DNA of 64,000 nt from Batkoa obscura (Eukaryota > Entomophthoromycota > Entomophthoromycetes > Entomophthorales > Batkoaceae). A model generated the notes under the pieces. It ran no database searches, was not told the DNA's origin, and worked only from the letters and a program-made list of their open reading frames with translations. The stretch is taken from contig JASVEC010000027.1 in NCBI GenBank assembly GCA_030770535.1, forward strand, positions 1 to 64,000, given 5' to 3'. The translations under genes and the position numbers were made by a program. Positions 24,223-35,554 of this stretch are shown here, in pieces (position 1 is the stretch's first letter; every line of letters starts with the position of its first letter).

Positions 24223-24959
24223 CAGAAGGTATAGGTTTTTTGATAGCTATATGCAATCTTTTTTAAAAAAAATTATAATCTGATCTTCCTTTTACATTTT
24301 TATAGTTGATGTTGTAAAAGGAATTTATTTTACTCTTTTCAATCTTATCTACTCTTTTTAGTTCAAGTATATAATCTATATAATAAATTTTAGTATATGT
24401 AATAATTTTTTACTTTTATTTATAGTTTATAGTTTACATTTTTGTTAAATAATATTTATAATTGAGGATGTATTTTTATGTTTAAGAATTTTACTAACAA
24501 TTTTTCTGCTCAAATAGCGCTTAAAAAATGGAAAAGTAATGAAACCAAAAAAAACACCCCCAATTATTAAAAAGAATACTCACCATAAAGTTAGATAAAA
24601 GTAGGATACTATAATTAATATATTTAATTGGTTTTATATATTTGACTGCTACAATAAGCTGTAATAACGTAAATGAAGTATTTGTCTACTCATTCGGCCA
24701 ATTTTCGAAACTTAGCCCCAAAACTCCATTTTTGAAAAAATAGCGATTATCTCACTTCCAAAAGAATCAATAGCTTTTATTTCAACAACTAATAGGCTTA
24801 AGAAAAAATCCAAAAGACATCAGTTAAAAATACAATATCTACTTTATCAAAAAAACTCATTTTTATTATTTTATATTTTTGTTATTTGAATTTGCTTTTA
24901 ACACCTATAATAACCCTCAACAAACTTCTTTTTTTCATAACCTTTATTAATTTAAATTT
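24223..24959. other. intergenic between convergent genes, one foldback copy
   Basis: The 3' flanks of the chitin synthase and UPS1 genes. Apart from the foldback element at 24460-24565, nothing was recognised. Confidence 0.5.
24460..24565 (-). mobile_element. foldback MITE-like element, copy 3, flanked by AATT
   Basis: A 106-bp copy in reverse orientation with the core TCTGCTCAAATAGCGCTT. It ends AAAACACCCCC. Unlike the others it is flanked on both sides by AATT instead of ATAT. This shows that the four flanking bases vary together and are probably a target duplication rather than part of the element. Confidence 0.85.
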
Positions 24960-25758
24960 TTATAATCCATTTTCAAAATGAAAACTTCTTTTTCCCTCTC
25001 GAATTCTTTCAAGTATATAAGACATACCCATTCTTGCCTATAATTAAATAATTAAATACATATATCTCTAATTAAAAAGCAAACTAGTTACCTTAACTGT
25101 ATTTTTTTCAAATTTATTAACACCAAACCTTTCAACAGCACTAGTGATACCCCAGCCTATCCTAGATATAATTCTTGCTTCTGTTTTAACGGAAGTCCTA
25201 AATAAAATGTATTAATATCACCTTCTAACTTCAACTCTAATAATAAAACTTACCATTCCTTATTTTTACTTGAAACTTTAAAAGTTTGAGTTTCTTCTAC
25301 CTTCATAACTCGCGCATGATTTAAATTTTTTGTTTTAGAAACTAATATTTGATTATTTGGATCCACCGTAGTTTCTTCAATTATATAAGCTTCTGGAGTT
25401 TTAATCAACTAAAAGGTAATTGCATTAATATTCTAAATCCCATTATATACATTTAAAAATCATCATTAAAAATGGATGATACTTTGTTCTACTTACATTC
25501 TCTCCCCATTTAGGCAATTTTCCTTTTTTTAATATAATTCTTGTTGTATGTAATATGCCTTCATTATCGATATATCGATCAATGACATCGGATCCTAATA
25601 CATGGGAAGCAAATGGGTTTGGATAACGTAACCAAAAAGCAAAAGAGACTATTGGCCATGAGTAACTATAGTTGAAAAAGAGTTAGTATCACTGCTTTTG
25701 AAATGGAGGGGTTTTAAGCTTACTCATAATCATGGGTATGTTGATAAATTTTGACCAT
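24960..25758 (-). CDS. UPS1: UPS1/PRELID1-family intermembrane-space lipid transfer protein
   Basis: Five exons, 180 aa: 25758-25724, 25665-25497, 25408-25254, 25197-25092, 25037-24960, in frame throughout. The PRELI/MSF1 domain fills the protein: MVKIYQHTHDYDYSWPIV, FWLRYPNPFASHVLGSDVID, ILHTTRIILKKGKLPKWGEN, EETTVDPNNQILVSKTKNLN, NHARVMKVEET, EWTSVKTEARI and AVERFGVNKFEKN. The RYPNP, HVL, LPKW, NHAR and VDP motifs and the starting MVK place it with Ups1/PRELID1 (phosphatidic acid carrier with Mdm35/TRIAP1, feeding cardiolipin synthesis) rather than Ups2/SLMO. Length is typical of the family. The first exon is only 35 bp. Location in the mitochondrial intermembrane space is known for the family. 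Confidence 0.9.
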
Positions 25759-27138
25759 AATTTGTGTTGATGTTAAAAATTGAAATTGATTTGAATTTGA
25801 ATTTGAAATAAAGAAAAATAAAAGTCCAAAAATTGGATTTCAAAATGTCGATTTTAAGTTATCAATTTTGAGATGAATTTTAAGTCCTTATTTTAGAAAT
25901 TTTAGAATGAGGGATGAGAAGTGAAGTGAACATAAACGTCATTCTGACGTCAGGACGCATTTATTTTGGTTTCAATTAAATTTGATTTGGAAATTCGATT
26001 AACTTCTGAGCCAATCTTTCAATTGGAAAACTATAGGATTGGTTGGATTTTCAGTAATCAAGAATATTTACCTTATTTAGCTTCCCCATAATTTTTTTGT
26101 CAAAAAAATAAAATTGATTCGGCTATTATTAGTTCCGAAATTCAATGGGCAATAAATTTCAAAATTGAGAAAAAAACAAGAACATATTAAAATTATAGTA
26201 AAAATTAGGTTTTAGGACATGAGAAAGTTTGAATGGAGTATTTGGTAAAGGGGAATAGTTTTATTAAGCGTAAGATAGAACTTTGGTTTAGCTGCTTTGT
26301 GAAATTGGAAGTTATTAGGTCAATTTACATCGGGTTAAAATTTAGAATTATTATTCAAACATAAGACCGTAGCTTTATATTTTCATAAATTATCTTAGCA
26401 GGTTTAAAGGGAGTAAATTATTTACCCTAATAAAGTAGAGTGGAAAACAATAGCCATATCGGGTTAAAAAATTGACTATGGGAAATTAACAGTAGTATTT
26501 ATTCCAGTTTTTCCTTAATAATTTTATATAATTAATTGTTTAAGTCAGCTTATATATTCTCTATAATTGAAATAAACCAATGATTGTTAAACGAGTTCAA
26601 AAGTTATTAATAATATATATATATATATAGTTAATTTTATAGTGTTTTTATTTAAATGTCAAAGTAATATAGATTATTTATATTTTTAAAATTTTCTAAA
26701 TTACAAATTGATAAAGTAATATAACTATTAATATTAATATTGATAGAAATAAAGATTTGAATTGCTTTATGTTTTTATTAGTACTTAATTCTTACAAATA
26801 AATACTTATCTAAAATTAAATTATATTGTCTTTTTAGGTCCAATTGAACTAAAAGAATATTAGCGTAATCTTTGTATTTAAATATATTTAGTAAAACAAT
26901 GAATCTGATTTTAACCTGAATAATAGTATTATAAATCAACATTTTAAAACAAATCATAACTCATTCAAACAAAAAAGTATAATACTAACCTCTTAAATTC
27001 AAAATAAAACTTATACTAAAAAATCAAAGCTCTATTTCTATATTAATTTAATAAATAATAATGACATTAACTACTCAAAACCATTCAACACATTTTCAAC
27101 GATCTATATTATAACTAAATGACTCCTCCCAGCCTCTC
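25759..27138. other. intergenic, 1.4 kb
   Basis: Upstream of UPS1. It holds a short TA microsatellite at 26612-26629 and otherwise plain AT-rich sequence. Confidence 0.5.
26612..26629. repeat. TA dinucleotide microsatellite
   Basis: Nine uninterrupted AT units within AT-rich spacer DNA. Confidence 0.8.
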
Positions 27139-29205
27139 TCAGCACTTTCCCACCAATTTATTTTCCAGCCAAACGACTGTCTTAAACAAATACAACCAAT
27201 CCCCATCGGTACTAAATTTGGCCAAATATTTAATTAATAAAAAATATTCCACAGGTAAATTAGCACCAAATTTCAACTCTTTAATTTTATCAAATAAAAA
27301 ATAATCTTGCCCATACTTGATATTTGATATTTGAATTTCGATTTTGTTTTTTAATTCCTTTGATATAGGTGTTGTTAATAGGGCGGTAAATTCAGATTCT
27401 TTTATCAAATGTTGAGATGAGGTTGCTATTTCCAAAAATAAATCTTGGATTTGTTTATAATCTATGAAAATAAAATAAAAATGTTATTTTATTAATGTTT
27501 ATATTTATATATTATTAATTACCTTTATACCCTTTTAATCCTAATGGTAATACTATATTTTTTGCAAATTCATTGTATTTTATTGGTTGATGTCGTAACA
27601 TTTGCATTGATAAACTAATAAATCAAAGTTTAATAAATTAAAAATCATAACTAATATATTCTAATACCTAAACTTTGAAGGTATAAATTGATAACATAAA
27701 TGTTCATTTGAAGCTTTAAAATTATCTAATAGATCAAAGATATCGGGCAAATTACTAAACAATTCATGTTTCAATCTAATAAAATAACTAAAATTAATTA
27801 CATAAAACTATGAAATAACTTACCTATCCTTTCCATCAAGTCCATAAAACAATTTCAAAATAATAACAATTAAACCCATTACTACAACTTCTGGCGAATA
27901 TCGATGTTCTTTATCAGTTTTGCGTATTGGCAAATTTAGTTTAATATTTAATTTGTTCTTTAACGTAATTATCATTGGATAAAATGTAACTTTAAAAATC
28001 ATTAATAAACTTCATACACCGTTAAATAAATACAATAATCTTACCAGGTAAATTAAAATGTTCTAAAATAGAATACGAAATAAAAGGCAGGGAGATTGTA
28101 GGTGGAGGAACATTTAAATTTGGAAATAATAATTCCGCCATTAAATTTGTTGCTTCTTGAAAAAAATTAAATGAAGGTACCTAACAAAATTATCAATAAA
28201 AACCCTAGATATATAACATAAATTTCTTACTCTAGCTAATAAAGCTGTTGATGGCCTTAATCTATTTTGAATTTTCAATGGTAGTGTAGACCGTGCATTA
28301 TTAAATGGTAATTTATTATTATTACATAACCTCAACAAGTCGACACTCAAAATTGGCACTTTTAAGTACATTAAAGCTAGATATTGAAATGTTAAAGTCC
28401 AATATAATTTAATGATAAATTGACGTTTAATTGGGGATTCTGGTTTTTTTAATGCATTTTCTTCTTTTTCTATATCTATATCTATATCTTCTAATTTATT
28501 TAAATCAGTATCACTCTCATTTTCAGAATCTGGGTTGTTTTTCAATAACTCATCAATATCTCTTTCGGAATCTTCATCGGAAGAGGAACTTTCTAATTCT
28601 TTCAATAAATTATCTTCATCTTCTAAATTTTCTTTTTTCATCTTTTTTTTTCTCAATTTTTTAACATTCACTTGTATATATGGATTCACACTAACATACA
28701 CTTTCCATAATCCTTGAACTATTTGCTTAAATATTAAACCATTATTTTGATTTTTTATAAACCAAAATATATATTACCAATAATTCTTTAGGAACCCCAA
28801 ATTGTTCAATCAATACATTACTTTGTTTCCTTAAAATTGTTTGGTATGCTCGAAGATAGAGAAATTTTCCCTTTTCATTATAATAGACTATATAATAAAT
28901 TAATCATTTTCCTTAATCTCTTTTATCAGTGACAAAAACTTACTTTTTGATATGATTTTCTTATTTTTTACTGCCACCCTCCTTCTTTTTTCAGTTCCTA
29001 TAAAATTATCATCCATAAAATCCATCACTTCTTGTCGAAATCCCTAATACAATCCATCAGCTATTATTGGTTCTAAATCTTTTATTCTACTTACCTCCAA
29101 CTGATGCCCTTCTTCACATAAAAAGAAGCCTAAACCAGTTTTGCGATATCTCTTTGACCCACAGGTTGGACATGGGGGTAATTTTTTAGCTTTGGTAATG
29201 TCCAT
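27139..29205 (-). CDS. RRN7: RNA polymerase I core factor subunit, RRN7/TAF1B family
   Basis: Nine exons, 546 aa: 29205-29095, 29043-28944, 28887-28778, 28725-28231, 28180-28045, 27989-27824, 27775-27668, 27614-27523, 27461-27139; all junctions keep the frame. The N-terminus is the RRN7-type zinc ribbon, CPTCGSKRY...FFLCEEGHQLEG, with its C-x2-C and C-x4-H ligands (residues 12-34). The conserved FLYLRAYQTILRKQ and VPKELLQIVQGLWKVY follow (B-reader/linker and start of the first cyclin fold). An acidic Ser/Asp/Glu insert at about 150-205 precedes the cyclin-like segment (IKLYWTLTFQYLALMYLKVP), then RPSTALLARVPSF and a C-terminal helical part. The family is the TFIIB-like factor recruiting Pol I to rDNA promoters, in the nucleolus. 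Identification is strong from the zinc ribbon and layout. Confidence 0.88.
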
Positions 29206-30478
29206 TGAAATTGATCTATAAAAGTGGAAGCTTCAGATTTGCCTTTTGAAACAAAAGTAAAAGCTTGGATTAATTTGGTGGATTATTTAATTTTCGAGGA
29301 TTTGAATTTTTAAATTAGAAAATTATTGGTCGTTTTTTAAAGCTGGGTTTATTGTTTGGGGGTTTAACTTTTAGTGAATTTGAACATTTTTTATAGTTAT
29401 TTAAAGCAAAATCAAAAATTATTTTAATAAAAAACTAACTCATTATCGTCTAAAAATAATTTAGATTTCCCTCAAAATTTCTAAAAGCATATAAATAGAT
29501 ATTTGAATAAAAAATAAGATGATCATATGTAAAGGCTAACCAGTGTACATTTTTTCAATTATATAGTTTTTTCAATGTTTAATTATTAAAAGGATAAGCC
29601 AAAACCATAATACTGATTCAAATATTCGTTATATAAAGCATTAATAATCATTGCAAGCCAAATATCATCAATCAAAAATAATAAAATATAAAAATCTAAG
29701 TAAATTTCTAAAAAAAGCAACAAAGTAAATCTTTGCTAACTAATATTCTAACTGAGTTTATTTTTATTAATAAAGGCTAATCGTTTATTAATATCATAAA
29801 TACTATTTCAATACTATAGAATGTTAGTAGTTTTATGATTACCGGTAGCATATATTTTTATTTACATTTACCAATAGTATATAAAAGTAAATTATAAAAG
29901 TAAATTATAAAATCAGAATACGAAATCAAATAATAAATTGGTATATAAAACAATAAACTTACATAAAGACATGAAGCAACTTATAAATTAAACATGCGAT
30001 CCTAAAATTAATTACATAACCAAAATTAAAAGTAAAGTAAACTTTTAGTGTCTTATTATGAAAAATAAGTTTTCACACCATGAATTGATATTTTACCATT
30101 AAAGTTATTTAAATTTATAATTAAAATTACCATATTAATAAGTATTTTACTCCTTTTTGTTAAATTAATAACTCCCGTCTTCCTAGCCACGTATTCATAA
30201 AATAAGTTTGAACTGTTTACACTCGTCTAAATAATAATAACAATAATAATAAATATTACCTCCGAAACTGGCAGGCGCGATGGTTGTGAACTTTGAATCC
30301 CTAATATTGATATGAAATAAAAAATCTATAACATTAAAAAGTATATAAAATAAATCAAATTTCAAAGCCCATTATACTGAAGTTTAACCGTATATTACCA
30401 TTTATTTTATTATATAAAGTAATACCCAACTATTAGATAATAAATATTGATTTACTATTATTTTACCAAGCTATCAAC
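29206..30478. other. intergenic, 1.3 kb
   Basis: Upstream of RRN7 and downstream of the LEA-like gene. A 13-bp unit (ATAAAAGTAAATT) is repeated just over twice at 29881-29912. Nothing else was recognised. Confidence 0.5.
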
Positions 30479-31216
30479 CTATTTTAATTTGTTACTCTTC
30501 TCATTGATATTTGACTTGGTTTTATCTTTGGTATGATCGGCCTTGTTTTTAGCGTCCGTTTTAAGATCATGAGCTTTATTAGATGCTTTATTAGCAGCTT
30601 TATCAATGGTTTCATTAGAAATGTTAGTATTATCCTTGAGTTTGGAGGCAGCGGTACCAATAGCTTCTTGCGCTGATTCATAAATCTTCTCTACCTTTTC
30701 TTTAACAGCACCTGCTACATTTTGAGTAACTTCCTTAGCAGCATCAGTCAAATCACCAAGGGTTGTTTTGGTATTTTCAACAGTTTCATTGGCCTTTTCC
30801 TTTAAGTTCTCTTTAGCTTCGTGAGTCTTATCAGCAGCGGTTCCTGCTAAGTTGTTAGCTTTGTTGACGATATTATCTTTAGCCTCATTAACTCTGTCAG
30901 ATGCGTTATTTGCAATTCCTCTTGCTTCTTCTCTTGTTTCACCTGCTACTTGATTGGTTTCTCTCTTTAATTGATTAGCCTTCTTGCTAGCGGTATCAGC
31001 AACTTCTTCAGCTTTGTTTTGAGCCTTATGTTTCAATTCATTGGCCTTATGTTTAGCATCATTTACGGTACTGTTTAAATCAGAATCACGTCTCTCCTTA
31101 AGGGAATAGAGGGTAGTGTGTAAGCTTCTATTTTTTATAAGGTTAATTGAAGGGGAGCCAACAGAAACAAAGGTTTGGGTTTTTGGGATAAGTTTGATAA
31201 TATTGCGTGAGTACAT
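30479..31216 (-). CDS. LEA group 3-like amphipathic repeat protein with mitochondrial presequence
   Basis: A single-exon 245-aa protein. Residues 1-40 (MYSRNIIKLIPKTQTF..., then NRSLHTTLYSLKERRD) are basic and hydroxylated with few acids, like a mitochondrial targeting sequence. Residues about 45-245 are a highly charged Ala/Lys/Glu/Asp/Asn series with loose 11-residue periodicity (KANELKHKAQNKAEEVADTA; KATEA-like units such as ADKTHEAKENLKEKANETV). The block is almost free of aromatic residues and lacks cysteine and tryptophan. This is the pattern of group 3 late-embryogenesis-abundant proteins, which are disordered in water and become helical on drying to protect membranes and enzymes. Similar mitochondrial proteins are known from stress-tolerant organisms. 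A protective role in spores or resting cells is inferred. A spectrin/apolipoprotein-like helical repeat is the alternative. Confidence 0.75.
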   Translation of the reverse strand: MYSRNIIKLIPKTQTFVSVGSPSINLIKNRSLHTTLYSLKERRDSDLNSTVNDAKHKANELKHKAQNKAEEVADTASKKANQLKRETNQVAGETREEARGIANNASDRVNEAKDNIVNKANNLAGTAADKTHEAKENLKEKANETVENTKTTLGDLTDAAKEVTQNVAGAVKEKVEKIYESAQEAIGTAASKLKDNTNISNETIDKAANKASNKAHDLKTDAKNKADHTKDKTKSNINEKSNKLK

Positions 31217-31478
31217 AGTTGATAATTTTTATTTAAAACTAAAGGGTTAACATGTTTGATTTATATACTTTTTTCTTTGATAACGTCACATTTAGCTCAT
31301 AAAATTAATTGAGTTTAACGTTTTATATCTAGTAAAACTTTCGTCATCCAATATGTCATCTTATGTCACTATTTAAATATTAATTTCAAATTTTTGTTCT
31401 TTTGTAACTATAATCGATCGATTGCTTACTTTTTTAAAAATTTAAAAAGGTTATATCAGAATATGCTGTCAACATTGA

Positions 31479-31551
31479 GCTCCCTTGGCCTAATGGATAA
31501 GGCATCAGACTTCTAATCTGAGGATTGCGGGTTCGAGTCCCGCAGGGAGTG
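31479..31551 (+). tRNA. tRNA-Arg (anticodon UCU)
   Basis: A 73-nt cloverleaf without intron. The acceptor stem GCTCCCT pairs with AGGGAGT (one G-U pair) and the discriminator base is G. The D arm is GCC-TAATGGATAA-GGC. The anticodon stem is TCAGA/TCTGA with loop CTTCTAA, giving anticodon TCT. The T arm is GCGGG-TTCGAGT-CCCGC. The internal A box (TGGCCTAATGG) and B box (GGTTCGAGTCC) match Pol III promoter consensus. A G is present at position 9, the base methylated by Trm10, whose gene lies further right in this window. CCA is not encoded. Confidence 0.97.
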
Positions 31552-32310
31552 ACCAGCTTTCCTTTTGAAAGAATAGTTAAAGTATACTGAATGCATGCTT
31601 AATCATCAGCTAGAGCATTATTTGTAATCCAATGTTATGCTTAATAATTTATTATTTAATAAAAGAATTTTTAATAATTTAAAAAAAATCAAATGTATAA
31701 ACTTTGAAATAAAAGTAATGACTTAATTTATTTTATGAAATCCAATGATATTTAAAATCATATTAGATGTAAATATGGTTTAAGAAAAGGTTGCAATGTA
31801 AGGTTTAATTATAAAGTGATACGTTGACATTGGTATACAGTATACTATTCAAAGCTGAGCTTAACAGCATCAGTTCATGACAACAATAAACATTACAATT
31901 GGTCAACTATGGCATTTAATAAAATTTAAACTAAATTGTTAACAAAGTTTTTGTATAATCAGAGGACTGGTAAAATTAATACAAGAAAGCAGAGGTCTTA
32001 GAATTTTTATGAATAAAAGCACTTTCAACTGCTATTATCGATTTTTAATACTTCAATTAAAAATAAACTAAAATAATTTCTAAAAGCACTTTATTTGTCC
32101 ATACAAATTTAACATGAAAATAAGTAGACTTATTTCTGGAATACCTTATAGCCAATCTATAAATAAGGTGTGTAGCTTGGATCTTTAAATTTTTTACTAC
32201 AACTGAGTACCATGGTACTCATAATCACCAATGTGACCTTCTAATCATCAAAACACTTGAGCTTTAAAGTTTATTAAATTTAAATTATTGAACCATCAAT
32301 CATATATGTA
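31552..32310. other. intergenic
   Basis: About 760 bp of AT-rich sequence between the tRNA gene and the Sel1 gene. No feature was recognised. Confidence 0.5.
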
Positions 32311-34632
32311 TTAAACTTTAACTCTAGAATAAATCAAATCAAATCGTTTCCTTGCTGTTTCTAACCCTTCATCTGCTGCTTTTTTATAATATTTCAAACA
32401 TAAGTTTAAATCTTTATCAATTCCAAAACCAATTTCATAGCATTGTCCCAACTTAAACAATCCATTGGGATCATTCTTTTCCGCTGCTAATTTAAAATGA
32501 TGATATGCTTTACTATTATCCTTTTGAACTCCATGTCCTTTTGCATAGCATTTACCTAAATTAACAAAAGCCTGAGCTACCCCTTGTTTTGAAGATTCTT
32601 TATACCAATAAATAGCTTGTTCGAGGTCTTTTTCAACACCGATTCCTAAATGATAAAACCTAGCTAGATTGTTTTGTGAGAGTTGATTTCCACTTTTAGC
32701 GCCCTTCAAATACCATTGAAAAGCTACCTTATGATCTTTTTCAACCCCAACCCCTAAATCATACATATAAGCAAGTTGATGATATGCTTTAGTTAATTTA
32801 TAGTGTGCTGCCAATTCAAAAAGTTCTTTAGCTTTTTCATAGTCTATTACTTTACCAACCCCTTTTAAATGCATTTTACCCAAGTAATATATTGCTTCTG
32901 AATGCATCGCTTCTATTGCTTTCTCAAAAAATTGGCCTGCTTTTACTACATCTTTTCTTATTCCAGTTCCTTCTTTATATAAATAGCCTAATTTATAATA
33001 GCAATGTGTATTATCAAATCGAATCCCTTTATAATATAACTTTATAGCATAATCAATATTTTCTTCAACTCCTAACCCTTTTTCATACATATTTCCTAAT
33101 CTATAAAGGGCAATTGAAGTATTTTGTTTATTGTTATTGTATTCGATGCTATTATTATTTGCATTATTATTATTATTATTATCTGTATTATTACCTAAAA
33201 CATTAAAATATTTTAAATGCTTAGTATATAATTCAACTGCAGTTGAATAGTTTAAATCCAATCCTGATCCTGTCTCATAGCAATATGCTAAATGTATATA
33301 ACTTTGTACATGACCTTTTTTACTTAATCTGTGATAATTGTAAACTATTTCTTGAGCTTTCAATTTTGGTCCATTGTTTAATCCAAAATAGCAGGTTTGG
33401 GTGATTAAAAATTTGGCTTCTAAATGGTGTTGAGATGCTGCTTTTTCGAGCCACATTAATCCTATTGTTGTATTCTGTTCCCTTCCTAATCCAAATAAAT
33501 ACAATTTTCCTAGTAATATAAATACTATTATCAAATAATATAAATGTTACTACCTAATTGATACTGTGCTTCTGAATGATGATGCCAAGCTGGAAAATCA
33601 AATAAATTTGCTGCTTTAATGTATTCTTTGATTTCCAAAAATTCTAAGCCTATTTGATAGTATATCTTTATTTCATTCTCTAATATCTCTTGTTCCTCTT
33701 TCTCATTTATTAATGAAGCGTCAATTTGGACTAATTTAGGAACAAAATCTATGCTACTCAAATACTCACTGTTCAGGTAAGGTTGAAGCATGGCCAGTAT
33801 ATAGTTACAAGTAGGTCGTATTTCAGCTTTCTTATCCATACAATTGATTATTAAATCTTTAATTGTTTTTGGTAACAATTTCATTTTTGGGCTCCATTCT
33901 TCTTGATTGACCATCTTATTAATATTTTGATTATATGATTCTTCTGATAATATTTCATAAATAAGAATTCCTAAACTGTAAATATCTCCTTCCATACTCC
34001 CTGCACTATAGTTGGCCTGCTCAAACTCAGGTGCTTTCCAATATAATTCTTCACGCGTTCTTTGGATCTTTATAATATTATTAATATTATTAAAACAAAA
34101 TAATGAAAATTACATTTCCTTTAGCATCTAACTCGTCCAGTAGCTCAAATAGTCCAATGTCCATTAATTTTGGAATAAATTTATTATCGCTATCCAAATG
34201 AATATTAGAATTGGTTAAATTTCGATGTATCACATTATTCTGATGTAAGTAATTCAATCCTACCCCAATCTGGTAACAAAGGTTTAGCTTCTGCTCTAAA
34301 TTCCAAGTCGAAATCTTCCCCTCCTTTAGCATTATATTCAATTCCACTGCATTAAAATATGGTTTTAAAATAAAGAAATGATTGTCATGATCAAAATGAA
34401 ACCAAGTGAAATTTTCAATATATTGGTTATGCTGGTTTTTTAATAGTGTTTGTATCTTTTGTAGTTCGAGATAATATGCTGGTAAGTTTAAATCCAGCTT
34501 TTCACTCTCTTCCCCTGGATATCTTTGCAGCTCTTTCATTTTTCCTTGGTACTCACATTTGTACTGTGTTCGATAAACAGTTTTTGATAGTACTTGTTTG
34601 TTTTGAAATAATTCCCATTTCATTTCTTTCAT
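32311..34632 (-). CDS. pseudokinase-Sel1 repeat fusion protein
   Basis: Three exons, 743 aa: 34632-34114, 34067-33554, 33509-32311, in frame. Residues about 1-290 have a protein-kinase fold: LNLCYQIGVGLNYLHQNNVI (helix E), HRNLTNSNIHLD as catalytic loop, KLMDIGLFELL in place of DFG, then ELYWKAPEFEQ, GDIYSLGILIYEIL (helix F) and KAEIRPTCNYIL. The catalytic Asp of HRD is Asn, DFG reads DIG, and no glycine-rich loop or VAIK-type lysine stands out, so a pseudokinase is likely. From about residue 345 on there are about ten Sel1-like repeats (AQYQLGKLYLFGLGREQ, LYRLGNMYEKGLGVEENIDY, NLGKCYAKGHGVQKDNSKAY) that form a superhelical scaffold. An Asn run (about 465) interrupts the array. Such proteins usually act as signalling scaffolds. 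The fusion resembles kinase-Sel1 families expanded in some fungi. Confidence 0.85.
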
Positions 34633-35139
34633 TTAAAGTTCTTATTACTTTTTTCTTCAACTTAAGTTTTTATACTTAATTCGATATCATGCCACATTTT
34701 TTGATAGTATAGTCAATAGTAGCTTATAAGAACTATTATACCAATTAAGTAAATACCCCGTTTTGGAAGTAGAAATTAAAAATAAGGTTCCTTAGATTAT
34801 CCTCAGTAGAACAATAGTTGACCAGGATTTATCAGCAGATTTTATACTGTGTACTTTGAGGATCCTTTTTATGACAAGAATTTGATTGTTTTATCAAGTT
34901 TTGTTATGTAAAAAGGGTAAAATTTCGAGACTAGAAACGACATTCACCTATATATTTTCATTTGTCAAATTAGATTTCCAAGGCCTTATGAATTGCTTCA
35001 TTTATAAAGGTTCTACTAAATGCCACAGAATAATTTTTAAGCAAACGGGTATTGAAAATAGATCATTTTAATTATATTTTTCATTATTTAGTGTTAACAA
35101 AATGTAATCTATCAATTCATTTATAAGATTAAAATTGTT

Positions 35140-35364
35140 CTACGATTTTTGACGTACATTACCTTTTGTTGCAGCTTTCATCTCAATTTTTTGATCAGTT
35201 TTATATAATGTTACTCTATCGATTTCCTTAATAGGTTTTTCTTTTAAAATCTAAAATTTAATATATTGGGTGATTCAATAGCTAAAGCTTTAAATTTCTT
35301 TATAAAAATTATTAACCTCATCCCCAAAATAAAACACTTGGGAGTTCCACTCCTTCAAGATTTT
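35140..35364 (-). pseudogene. 3' end of an unrecognised gene, possible remnant
   Basis: Two consecutive minus-strand exons with good splice sites: 35364-35317 (KILKEWNSQVFYFGDE) and 35250-35140 (ILKEKPIKEIDRVTLYKTDQ... ending VRQKS and a stop), in the same phase across a 66-bp intron. No exons were found further upstream, where foldback copy 4 sits 84 bp away. I do not recognise the family. It may be a gene truncated by rearrangement or a chance pairing of open frames. Confidence 0.3.
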
Positions 35365-35448
35365 CTAAAAGAAAACACAAACCTTTAAACAGTTTTCTTA
35401 TCCTCTTTTTATTTAAATTTCGACTAATTTAATAAATAGATGAACAAT

Positions 35449-35554
35449 ATATGGGGATGTCTTTTTTTGTTTAAGAGTTTTACTAACAATTTTTCCGCTC
35501 AAATAGCGCTTAAAAAATGGAAAAAGTAATGAAACCAAAAAAACACTCCCATAT
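35449..35554 (-). mobile_element. foldback MITE-like element, copy 4
   Basis: A 106-bp copy in reverse orientation between ATAT tetranucleotides. Left end GGGGATGTCTTTTTTTG, core TCCGCTCAAATAGCGCTT, right end AAAACACTCCC. Confidence 0.87.
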
